Shown piece by piece: positions 57,019-64,000 of a DNA stretch of 64,000 nt; the first letter of the stretch is position 1, and each line of letters opens with the position of its first letter. The stretch comes from UBA9647 sp963739335 (GTDB lineage Bacteria > Bacteroidota > Ignavibacteria > UBA10030): assembly GCA_963739335.1 (NCBI GenBank), contig CAVUAC010000100.1, positions 1 to 64,000 of the forward strand, written 5' to 3'. A program made the position numbers and the translations under genes. The notes under the pieces were generated by a model. It worked only from the letters and a program-made list of their open reading frames with translations. It did not search any database and was not told the origin of the DNA.

Positions 57019-58179
57019 TCACCGTGGTCGAAACTCTGCCGGCTTCTTCCTGGTGAAGCCGAAAAAGTGTTCGAGGGACTGAATAGTGCGTCGTGAGGCG
57101 TATCCATCACCGTACGGATTGGTCGCTGATGCCATCCGATCGTAAGCTCTTGCATCCTCGAGCAACGTCCTTGCCGCTGATGTGATCTTCGATGGTTCGA
57201 GTCCGACCAACCGCACCGTTCCGTACTGCACAGCTTCGGGCCGCTCGGTGACTTTCCTTAGAACGAGGATGGGCTTGCCGAGCGAAGGTCCCTCCTCCTG
57301 AACGCCACCTGAGTCGGTGAGGATCAGATACGACCGCGCCATGAGATTCACAAACTCGCTGTATGGGAGCGGTTCGACCAGGATGACGTTCTTTGTTCTG
57401 CCGAGAATGGGGTACACGACTTCGCGCACGATGGGATTGAGATGAACGGGGAAAACGAAACGGTCGTCGGGATACCGATGCGCCAGTTTCCTGACGGCTT
57501 CGCACGCCCCGGTCATGGGCGTTCCCCAGTTCTCCCGCCGGTGCATCGTGAGCAAAATGATTCTTCTCTTCTCCTTCACGAATTGATTCAGCCGATCGTC
57601 TGAGAAGTCATACACCTTCTTGATCGAATATCGCAGTGCATCGATGACGGAGTTGCCGGTGATGACGACATGGCTCGCGCGTATCCCCTCTCGAAGGAGA
57701 GCCTTCTTGGCCGTCGAAGTCGGAGCGAAGTGGAGGTCAGCGATGCAGCTCGTCAATCGACGATTGATTTCTTCGGGAAATGGATTTGCTTTGTCCTGAG
57801 TCCGCAATCCCGCCTCAACGTGTCCGACCGGAATCTGCCGATAGAATGCGGCAAGGCTGCCGACAAAGGTCGTCGTGGTGTCCCCCTGAACGAGCACCAT
57901 GTCAGGCGCTGTCTCGACAAGAACGTCATCAAGAGCAGCAATGGTGTTCCTGGTGAGACGTGCGAGAGATTGTTTCGGCTCCATGATGTTGAGGTCGTAG
58001 TCGGGTTTGATCTTGAAGACATCCAGGACCTGGTCCAGCATGTGCCGGTGTTGAGCCGTTGCGATGGTGATCGACCGGAAATGAGGATGCTTCCGGAGCT
58101 CGAGGATGATCGGCGCGAGCTTGATGGTATCGGGACGCGTACCGAAAATGACTGCAATGATCTTTTTCCGAGGTGGCAT
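57019..58179 (-). CDS. wecB: UDP-GlcNAc 2-epimerase, non-hydrolysing
   Basis: 386 residues. Family motifs: FGTRPDTIKLAPIILEL, QGDTTTTFVGSLAAFY, GHVEAGLRT, LLTMHRRENWGTP, and LTDSGGVQEEGPSLGKP. It interconverts UDP-GlcNAc and UDP-ManNAc, supplying a polymer precursor. It is the first gene of the leftward exopolysaccharide operon; the next gene starts 12 bases after its stop. The ManNAc product suggests the polymer may not be plain poly-GlcNAc. ATG 58179 preferred over the upstream in-frame codon. Confidence 0.93.
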   Translation of the reverse strand: MPPRKKIIAVIFGTRPDTIKLAPIILELRKHPHFRSITIATAQHRHMLDQVLDVFKIKPDYDLNIMEPKQSLARLTRNTIAALDDVLVETAPDMVLVQGDTTTTFVGSLAAFYRQIPVGHVEAGLRTQDKANPFPEEINRRLTSCIADLHFAPTSTAKKALLREGIRASHVVITGNSVIDALRYSIKKVYDFSDDRLNQFVKEKRRIILLTMHRRENWGTPMTGACEAVRKLAHRYPDDRFVFPVHLNPIVREVVYPILGRTKNVILVEPLPYSEFVNLMARSYLILTDSGGVQEEGPSLGKPILVLRKVTERPEAVQYGTVRLVGLEPSKITSAARTLLEDARAYDRMASATNPYGDGYASRRTIQSLEHFFGFTRKKPAEFRPR

Positions 58180-58316
58180 AGTTTGCTGTCGGGACAACAA
58201 TGGAAACAGGATGAACTCTCTGCCCTTAACGTCACGGGGCTACAAGATAAGCAAGAAAGAGGAAATGAAAAAGGCGATCGCGGTATTAACGATTTCTAAT
58301 CAGTCAACTCCTCACC

Positions 58317-58345
58317 TTGATAATAGCTCCAATATATGCTACATT
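58317..58345 (+). promoter_or_regulatory. Promoter for a probably leaderless TPR mRNA
   Basis: TTGATA (58317-58322), 17-nt spacer, TACATT (58340-58345). The ATG is at 58354, so transcription would start at about the first codon. No ribosome-binding site is present. Confidence 0.6.
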
Positions 58346-58353
58346 TTCTCTAT

Positions 58354-61300
58354 ATGAAGCATCGAACCATCCTCGTGCTGGTCCTCTCTCTCGCGTGGTA
58401 CCCCGTCTGCCTCAGTCAGGACACGAAGGAAAACGCGGACTTCAAACTCGCGGTCAATCTCTACAACGACAAGCTCTACGACCTCGCCCTCGAACAATTC
58501 CGTCAGTTCGTGGCCACCTTCCCCAATACGCAACAGGGCATTGAAGCCAGATTCTATCTTGGATTATCCCAGTTAAAGCTCGGCAAGCACGATGATGCCC
58601 GGTTAACCTTTCAGAATTTTGCCCTTGCCTTTCCAGATCATCCGAAAGCGCCCGAGGCCTGGTGGAATGTGGCCGAATCCTACGTTGCCCTCAAGAATCT
58701 CAGGGAAGCCGCGCTCGCGTTTGAACGTGTCAAGACGTTTCATCCGAAGAGCAAGCTTGCGCCCGGCGCCCTGGTCAAGTCGGGTGAATACTTTGAGCAA
58801 TCAGGCGATCTGGAAAGTGCGCGCAAAGTCCTTCGCACGTTGATTCAGGACTATTCTTCCGCCGACGTGATCCTCCCGGCAAGGCTGCGACTCGCCCGGA
58901 TGTATTGGTCCGACAATCAGTTCGAACTCGCCCGCGCTGAAGCGAAACGCGTGGCCGATGCTTCGAAGGAGCCCAATCTGACTGCGCAGGCGCTTGTGCT
59001 TCTTGCGCGTTCGCTCGCCAGTTTGAACAAGACGGAAGAGGCCCAGCATGCGTTGGACGATGTGGTCAAGAGTTATCGCTCAACGTCGAGCTACTATTCT
59101 GCTCTCCTGTTTCTCGGTTCGCTTCAGCGGACACTCGGCTCTGCTGATGAGGCCTTCGATTCCTGGAGACTCATCGAGCTCGATTCTGCGCAGGCGCCGC
59201 CGGATGTTCGTCAGCAGGCATTGCTCGAAGCAGGAAGCGGCTATCTCTTGCGTAGCGAGCAGGCAAAGGCTCTCGAGCAATTTGAAAAAGCTTCAGCCAT
59301 TCCCGGACCCTGGCGCACGGAGGCCCTTTTCAAAGCGGGCGTTGCGGCTGAGCAAACAGGGGAATTGTCAAGAGCTCAAGCCTTTTTGAGGTTGGCTCTT
59401 GCCGACAGCATATCGCAAGCCAGCAAAGGAGATGTCCTTCTTGCCGCGGCGAGGGTGGCAGCGAAGGCTGAGAGCCACTACGATGCTCTCCGATTCTATG
59501 CACAGTTCCAGGCTCAATATCCCAACGATCAACGACTCGCGGCAGTGCTCCTCGAAGTCGCCAATCTCCACAGAGATCATCTCCACGACTACCTTCAGGC
59601 GATCGCGAATTTTGAAAGCCTCGTCCGTGCTTTTCCAACAAGCCCGCTCGTTGACGATGCTCTCTTTGGTCGCGCGGAGGCACTCCGCCTGAGTGGGGCG
59701 CTCGACCGCGCACTCGAGGCGTATGAAGATCTTCAGAAGAGGTACCCGGCAAGCGACTACGCAGCCGCCGCCCATCAGGCAGCGTTCCGCATCAGCACGT
59801 TCAAGTTGAAGAACAAAGAGTCTGGCCTCGAGAAGCTCGCGCTGCTTGTGGGGGACGTCATTGCGCAGCAATCCAAGGGGGAACTGGCCTTCAGGCTTGG
59901 GGAGATCTACTTCCATGACCTCAAGGACTTCGGCAAAGCGGCAGCGCAGTACGGAGCGGCGCTGCGAATGGGGTTGTCTCTCGACGAACAAGCAACTGCG
60001 TGGTACAACTTGGCCAAGGCGAATGAATATTCCGGCGTGCAGGATGGGAGCGGTGATGCGCCGCCGAAGATAGAGCCGTTGGTGCAAGCGATTGCAGCAT
60101 ATGATTCGCTCCTGAAGGTCTCGCCGGCAGGCAATCTCTCTGATGAAGCGATCGCGGCTCAATTGAATGTGCGCCTCCAGTTGGCGGCTGGAGCGGCAGA
60201 TGTTCGCAAAGTGAGCGCTGAATTCTTCCAGGCTCATCCCGCAGTGAACCGGAAGGACGCAATCTATTATGCACTGGGAGAAGCGTACAGAAAGAGGAAG
60301 AGCGCTGAGGATGCGGCCCTGTCGTACGGGCAGGCTCTCAAGGAACGTCCATTGAAGGATGTCGAAGGCAACGCAATGTTCCGTCTCGGGGAAGCGTTCT
60401 CCACGCTTGGTCAGATTGACACAGCGGCTGTTACCTACCAGGAGTACCTGAGGAGATTTCCGAATCACGAATTCACCGCCCGTGCAGCCTGGGAGCTGGC
60501 ACGATACTATACCGGTCGAGGCGATGCATCGCGAGCGATCGATCTCTACAAGCAGATCGAGCAATCCTTCTTCTATGTATCATTTGCCAACCAGCTTGAA
60601 CGAGCTCGTGCCGATGCTTACTATGCGGCCGGTGATGAGGCTGGCGCTTTCGAGCACTATCAATCGCTTCTCCGGACATCCGGAGTTGACGTCGCAGCTC
60701 CAACACAGATTCCCCTCGATGTGGTCTATAACATTGCAGTATGCTGTGGCAAACTCGGCAAGCGAGCGGAGGCAAAGCACTACTTCGCCGAATACTTGTT
60801 CCGCGATGTCACATCCGAGCGGGCTGGCCAGGTGTTCTATGCTCTTGCGACCACTGCAAAGGAAGAGAATGACGTTGCGCTTGCCGCGCAGTATTTGCAG
60901 CGCGCCAGCAAGTTCACGTTTAGTAATTCCACGGGGATGAACCCAGCGGCGTTCGAGGCGGCAGAGCTTTTTTTCAAGAACGAGGAGTATGCCAACGCAA
61001 TTTCACGCTACAAGGAGGTTGCAGACAAGGCTTCCAGCGATTCGCTCAAGCAGTACGTTCAATCCAGAATAGTTGTCTCCTACTTCCGTCTGAACAACGT
61101 CAAGGAGGCTGACGCACGAGCAGCCCTCTTCATCAAATCCTTCCCGAAACAGGAGCGCTATGCGGCCGAGTTTGAGTACGAGCGGGGAACGTACTTCCTC
61201 CGCAAGGATGAATACGTTTCCGCGAAGAAGTACTTCGACAATGTGATACAGAAGTATTCAGCCACTGCGGTCGTTGCCGATGCGATGTACGGAAATGCCC

Positions 61301-62010
61301 GTGTCGCCGAGCTGTCAGGCAAGGTGGCGGACGCTACGAAGCAGTACGAGACCATCCTCCTGCGTTTTGCTGCTGATCCGATTGCTCCCCGCGTGCGACT
61401 GGCCCTCGGTAATCTCTACTACGGCCAGGAGCAATGGGATCCTGCTGCCCGTCAGTACAAGGCCATTCTGGACAGCGAGAGTCGCTCGCCTGATCTGATC
61501 CAGTACGCGATGAACAACCTGATCATGGCGTACAAACAGCTCTCGCTCTTTGACGCCGCGCTGGAGCTGACGCGCAAGTACATTGACCGCTACCCTGACG
61601 ATCCGGAACTGATGAACAAACGGATCGACATCGGCGTTCTCTATCAGCGGCTTGGTTACTACGATCAATCGGTGCTGCACCTCCGGAGTCTCCTGGAGAA
61701 TGCCGACGCGGATGTGGAAGCCGAAGTGCGCTACTACATTGGTGAAGCGTACTTCTACAAGGGAGACTACCAGCAGGCAATCCTCGAATTCCTGAAGGTC
61801 CCCTATCTTGTCACGAAGAAGACGAAGGCGGACTGGGCGGCAACATCATACTACATGGCTGGACAGGCCTACGAGAAGATGTCGAAGTTCGACCAGGCGA
61901 TCACGATGTACAAACAAATCATCAGCCGCCCCGGTGTCGATGCAACATTCAAGACAGGTGCTCAGCGAGAAATCGATCGCGTGAATGCACTGTTGAAAAC
62001 GAATAGATAG
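58354..62010 (+). CDS. Exported large TPR-repeat protein
   Basis: 1218 residues. Signal peptide (ILVLVLSLAWYPVCLSQ), then tetratricopeptide repeats over the whole length, e.g. KLYDLALEQFRQFVATFPN, YLGLSQLKLGKHDDARLTF, ALRLSGALDRALEAYEDLQKRYP, DKIYYALGEAYRKRK-like units and QQAILEFLKVPYLV near the end. No catalytic domain or barrel. It resembles periplasmic TPR scaffolds associated with secretion or cell-envelope assembly. It is divergent from wecB and the exopolysaccharide operon; a functional link is possible because PgaA and BcsC are also TPR proteins, but those also have a barrel, which is missing here. Confidence 0.85.
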   Translation: MKHRTILVLVLSLAWYPVCLSQDTKENADFKLAVNLYNDKLYDLALEQFRQFVATFPNTQQGIEARFYLGLSQLKLGKHDDARLTFQNFALAFPDHPKAPEAWWNVAESYVALKNLREAALAFERVKTFHPKSKLAPGALVKSGEYFEQSGDLESARKVLRTLIQDYSSADVILPARLRLARMYWSDNQFELARAEAKRVADASKEPNLTAQALVLLARSLASLNKTEEAQHALDDVVKSYRSTSSYYSALLFLGSLQRTLGSADEAFDSWRLIELDSAQAPPDVRQQALLEAGSGYLLRSEQAKALEQFEKASAIPGPWRTEALFKAGVAAEQTGELSRAQAFLRLALADSISQASKGDVLLAAARVAAKAESHYDALRFYAQFQAQYPNDQRLAAVLLEVANLHRDHLHDYLQAIANFESLVRAFPTSPLVDDALFGRAEALRLSGALDRALEAYEDLQKRYPASDYAAAAHQAAFRISTFKLKNKESGLEKLALLVGDVIAQQSKGELAFRLGEIYFHDLKDFGKAAAQYGAALRMGLSLDEQATAWYNLAKANEYSGVQDGSGDAPPKIEPLVQAIAAYDSLLKVSPAGNLSDEAIAAQLNVRLQLAAGAADVRKVSAEFFQAHPAVNRKDAIYYALGEAYRKRKSAEDAALSYGQALKERPLKDVEGNAMFRLGEAFSTLGQIDTAAVTYQEYLRRFPNHEFTARAAWELARYYTGRGDASRAIDLYKQIEQSFFYVSFANQLERARADAYYAAGDEAGAFEHYQSLLRTSGVDVAAPTQIPLDVVYNIAVCCGKLGKRAEAKHYFAEYLFRDVTSERAGQVFYALATTAKEENDVALAAQYLQRASKFTFSNSTGMNPAAFEAAELFFKNEEYANAISRYKEVADKASSDSLKQYVQSRIVVSYFRLNNVKEADARAALFIKSFPKQERYAAEFEYERGTYFLRKDEYVSAKKYFDNVIQKYSATAVVADAMYGNARVAELSGKVADATKQYETILLRFAADPIAPRVRLALGNLYYGQEQWDPAARQYKAILDSESRSPDLIQYAMNNLIMAYKQLSLFDAALELTRKYIDRYPDDPELMNKRIDIGVLYQRLGYYDQSVLHLRSLLENADADVEAEVRYYIGEAYFYKGDYQQAILEFLKVPYLVTKKTKADWAATSYYMAGQAYEKMSKFDQAITMYKQIISRPGVDATFKTGAQREIDRVNALLKTNR

Positions 62011-62016
62011 GAAATG

Positions 62017-62130
62017 GATAATTAGTTTAATTGGTTAATTGGTCAATTGGCCAGTTAACAAATCACCCCTCACCAATTAACCAATCACCAGTTAACCATT
62101 CACAAATTAACCACTCACCAATCACCACTC
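62017..62130. repeat. Hairpin of CCAATTAACCACTCA words (copy 2)
   Basis: TTAATTGGTTAATTGGTCAATT faces CCAATTAACCAATCACC and AAATTAACCACTCACC. Opposite orientation to the copy at 26967-27053. It lies between the TPR gene and the next gene. Confidence 0.75.
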
Positions 62131-62144
62131 TTTCCTCGCCCCTG

Positions 62145-63425
62145 ATGGGTTACATTTTTGAAACTGAAATAGAGATCATCATGAATGGCGTCCGCGCCCG
62201 CACGATTGGGGAAGCGGAGAGCATTCGGCTGAAGGAAATTCTGAAAGCGAATCTTCACCCCGCGCTCAAGGCCTACTTCAAAGCAAGGGTGTGGCAATTG
62301 CTTCAGCAGGAACGCCTGACGGAAGTGCGCTCGAAGAGATTCCCGTACATGTTGCAAGAGGTCCTTCGATTGCAGGAGCAAATCGACCTTCTCTTGGTCT
62401 ACAATTATGAATTCGGCCAGCACGACTTTTCGCTGATGCTCGACCACGCTGTTCACTTCCAGTTCAATTTCCTCTGTCGCCCCCAGTGGACGCTCCTCAA
62501 CTTCGTCTTCGAAAGTCAGCGGCGTCGCCCCACGTCGGACATTCGGCGCAAGTTGCGCTACTGCGTGGACTACGCCTACTACGCGGAGATCATCAAACGC
62601 TATATTGAAGAACGGGGCCTGGTTGAGATGACGTACGAGGAGTTCAGCGAGTTGGTGGAGAAGATCGACCAGGAAATTGTGTCCCGGCACACGAGTGTCG
62701 AGCTCGCGCTCATGACGCGGCCTATCATCCATTTCATCGAATCCTCGCAGGCTGCAGAGGTCAAACCGCTCTCCGAAGCGACACTTCCCATCAATGCTGC
62801 CATCGTCTTTTTTGAGGACAAGAAGCTCAATGACATCAAAGAGCGGCTCGAGTCGGAACGCGATGGCCGGGGCCTTGCCGAAGTGAGCCTTCGCCAGCTG
62901 GCAATCATCATCGAGAAGGTCCGCACGGGTAGCGAAGACGCAGAGGTGACGTTTCCCGAGGACCACGCAGAGGAAGCAACGGTCGGCGAAGTTCCGGTCG
63001 AGCCTCAACCGGCCCCCGAGGCGCAGCCCGAAGCGCCTACGGCTGCAAAGGTCTTGAAGGTCTTCTCCGATTTTGAAGAAGATGAACCGATCGTTACGTT
63101 TGGAGAGGCCGAGACCGAGCGCCTGGCTGGAACTGCAGAAGAAGGCGAGACGTTCGCGGGTGGAATGGTGAACCTTCATTCCCTTTTCTCGCCTTCGGAA
63201 GAAAAAACTTTCATCAAGAAGGTGTTTCACAAGGACGACCTCATGTTCCGCGAGGCGCTCGATCGTATCAACCAGATGACAGACTGGAAGGAAGCAGCGA
63301 AGTATCTTCAGGATATGTTCATCACCAACGACGTCGACCCATTTTCGGAAGAGGCAATCCTCTTCACCGACAAGATCCAAAACAGGTTCCTGCCTGGTGA
63401 AGAGCCGAAGCAGGAAGGCGCGTAG
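62145..63425 (+). CDS. Conserved hypothetical protein
   Basis: 426 residues from ATG 62145 (an alternative ATG is 62181; neither has a good ribosome-binding site). The N-terminal 220 residues are helical (RLKEILKANLHPALKAYFKAR, MLQEVLRLQEQIDLLL, LVYNYEFGQHDFSLMLDHAV). A Pro/Glu/Ala-rich linker (VPVEPQPAPEAQPEAPT) leads to a C-terminal domain with HKDDLMFREALDRINQMTDW and ITNDVDPFSEEAILFTDKIQ. I do not recognise a catalytic motif. It is likely cytoplasmic, 42 bases upstream of obgE, and perhaps co-transcribed with it. The long opposite-strand frame is a shadow. Confidence 0.7.
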   Translation: MGYIFETEIEIIMNGVRARTIGEAESIRLKEILKANLHPALKAYFKARVWQLLQQERLTEVRSKRFPYMLQEVLRLQEQIDLLLVYNYEFGQHDFSLMLDHAVHFQFNFLCRPQWTLLNFVFESQRRRPTSDIRRKLRYCVDYAYYAEIIKRYIEERGLVEMTYEEFSELVEKIDQEIVSRHTSVELALMTRPIIHFIESSQAAEVKPLSEATLPINAAIVFFEDKKLNDIKERLESERDGRGLAEVSLRQLAIIIEKVRTGSEDAEVTFPEDHAEEATVGEVPVEPQPAPEAQPEAPTAAKVLKVFSDFEEDEPIVTFGEAETERLAGTAEEGETFAGGMVNLHSLFSPSEEKTFIKKVFHKDDLMFREALDRINQMTDWKEAAKYLQDMFITNDVDPFSEEAILFTDKIQNRFLPGEEPKQEGA

Positions 63426-63467
63426 TTCCAGCGACGTTGTCCGTTTCCCACTCATTCTCCAGCCACT

Positions 63468-64000
63468 ATGCAATTCATTGATCAGGCCACTATTTTTGTC
63501 AAAGCAGGCAACGGGGGGAATGGCGCGATCAGCTTCCGTCATGAAAAGTTTGTCCCCAAAGGAGGACCTGACGGCGGCACGGGGGGGAATGGGGGAAACG
63601 TCATTATCCGCGCGGACAAGCAGCTCGGCACGTTGCTGGACTTCAAGTACAAAAGGCACTACAAGGCGGAGAATGGGGAACACGGGCGCGGCAAGGGGCA
63701 GACGGGAAAAACAGGAGTCGATGTCGTGCTGAAAGTACCATGCGGCACCATTGTGCAGCAAGCTCTCGGGAAGAAAATCCTCGCGGATCTTGTTCACAAT
63801 GGAGACGAGATCGTTATCGCAAAAGGTGGAAGGGGAGGCAAGGGTAACGCTGAATTCGCTACGTCAACCAATCAGGCCCCGAGAATAGCTGAACCCGGAA
63901 CGCCGGGAGAGGAATGCGAGCTCGTGCTTGAGCTCAAGCTGCTCGCGGATGTCGGGCTCGTCGGCTTTCCGAATGCGGGAAAATCCACGCTGATTTCTGT
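63468..64000 (+). CDS. obgE: GTPase ObgE/CgtA, 3' end cut off by window edge
   Basis: 177 residues visible, frame open at the window end. The N-terminal Obg fold is glycine-rich (DQATIFVKAGNGGNGAISFR, GGPDGGTGGNGGNV, GRGGKGNAEFATSTNQAPR), and the G1 loop follows at the very end (VGLVGFPNAGKST). Obg binds GTP and the 50S ribosomal subunit and links growth control to ribosome assembly. Start at ATG 63468 gives the standard N-terminus. Confidence 0.95.
   Translation, partial: MQFIDQATIFVKAGNGGNGAISFRHEKFVPKGGPDGGTGGNGGNVIIRADKQLGTLLDFKYKRHYKAENGEHGRGKGQTGKTGVDVVLKVPCGTIVQQALGKKILADLVHNGDEIVIAKGGRGGKGNAEFATSTNQAPRIAEPGTPGEECELVLELKLLADVGLVGFPNAGKSTLIS

Noticed and set aside
59368..60564. 398-codon open frame on the minus strand inside the TPR gene
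   Set aside because: Antiparallel shadow of a clearly coding TPR region.
62115..63797. 560-codon open frame on the minus strand
   Set aside because: Shadow of the conserved unknown and obgE genes, with Arg/Leu-rich composition and no start signals.

Overview
This 64 kb window looks like a chromosomal segment of an uncultured Gram-negative bacterium of the Bacteroidota/Ignavibacteriota side of the tree. That placement is an inference. It rests on a three-gene SdhC-SdhA-SdhB set with a single cytochrome b subunit, a DUF5916 outer-membrane protein, a Tat-type TldD, a korDABC 2-oxoacid:ferredoxin oxidoreductase operon, a stand-alone 23S-IVS/four-helix-bundle protein, and many lipoprotein and signal peptides. 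The metabolism suggested is anaerobic or facultative (ferredoxin-linked 2-oxoacid oxidation, succinate dehydrogenase/fumarate reductase) with some oxygen defence (SodC, YceI).

Layout. 1-14.8 kb: a truncated polysaccharide deacetylase, a HEAT protein, a zinc-ribbon protein, an NTF2-like secreted protein, a receiver-DUF3052 fusion, a DUF5916 protein, tldD-tldE, an M19 dipeptidase, a cupin, a second NTF2-like paralogue, a LUD protein and a C69 dipeptidase. 15-19.6 kb: korDABC, the four-helix-bundle gene between two long hairpins, and yebC. 19.8-23.9 kb: dCMP deaminase, a GH2 glycosidase and a Lys/Asp-rich protein. 24.5-27 kb: a Rieske / b561-like / YceI row convergent with sodC. 27-32.9 kb: DUF1015, serA and serC, a 64-residue CPQC protein and a large conserved unknown. 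33.4-42.2 kb: a visibly AT-richer accessory block with a winged-helix protein, a candidate structured RNA, an IS1-type transposase, a 31-residue membrane peptide and a TetR/MFP/RND/TolC efflux set. 42.4-51.6 kb: a cNMP-binding protein, tRNA-Asn with two tandem interrupted tRNA-like repeats, ybaB-recR, two lipoproteins, pheA, ftsX and sdhCAB. 51.7-64 kb: a leftward exopolysaccharide operon (wecB, a DUF2334/PgaB-like fusion, a PgaC-like synthase), a divergent 1218-residue TPR protein, a conserved unknown and obgE running off the end.

Two properties cut across the whole window. First, about ten genes are broken by single-base indels, and repairing each one gives a family-typical length. This points to consensus sequence errors, with real pseudogenes as the alternative, and it matters for every start and stop given here. 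Second, the intergenic spaces carry several families of hairpin sequences built from short degenerate words repeated along each arm, plus compact double-palindrome elements, one of which is flanked by a 13-bp direct repeat between sdhA and sdhB. The most unusual locus is the 158-bp tandem repeat next to tRNA-Asn: each unit is a 5' half of the tRNA gene interrupted twice by hairpin-forming inserts, and both units sit downstream of a good leftward promoter.
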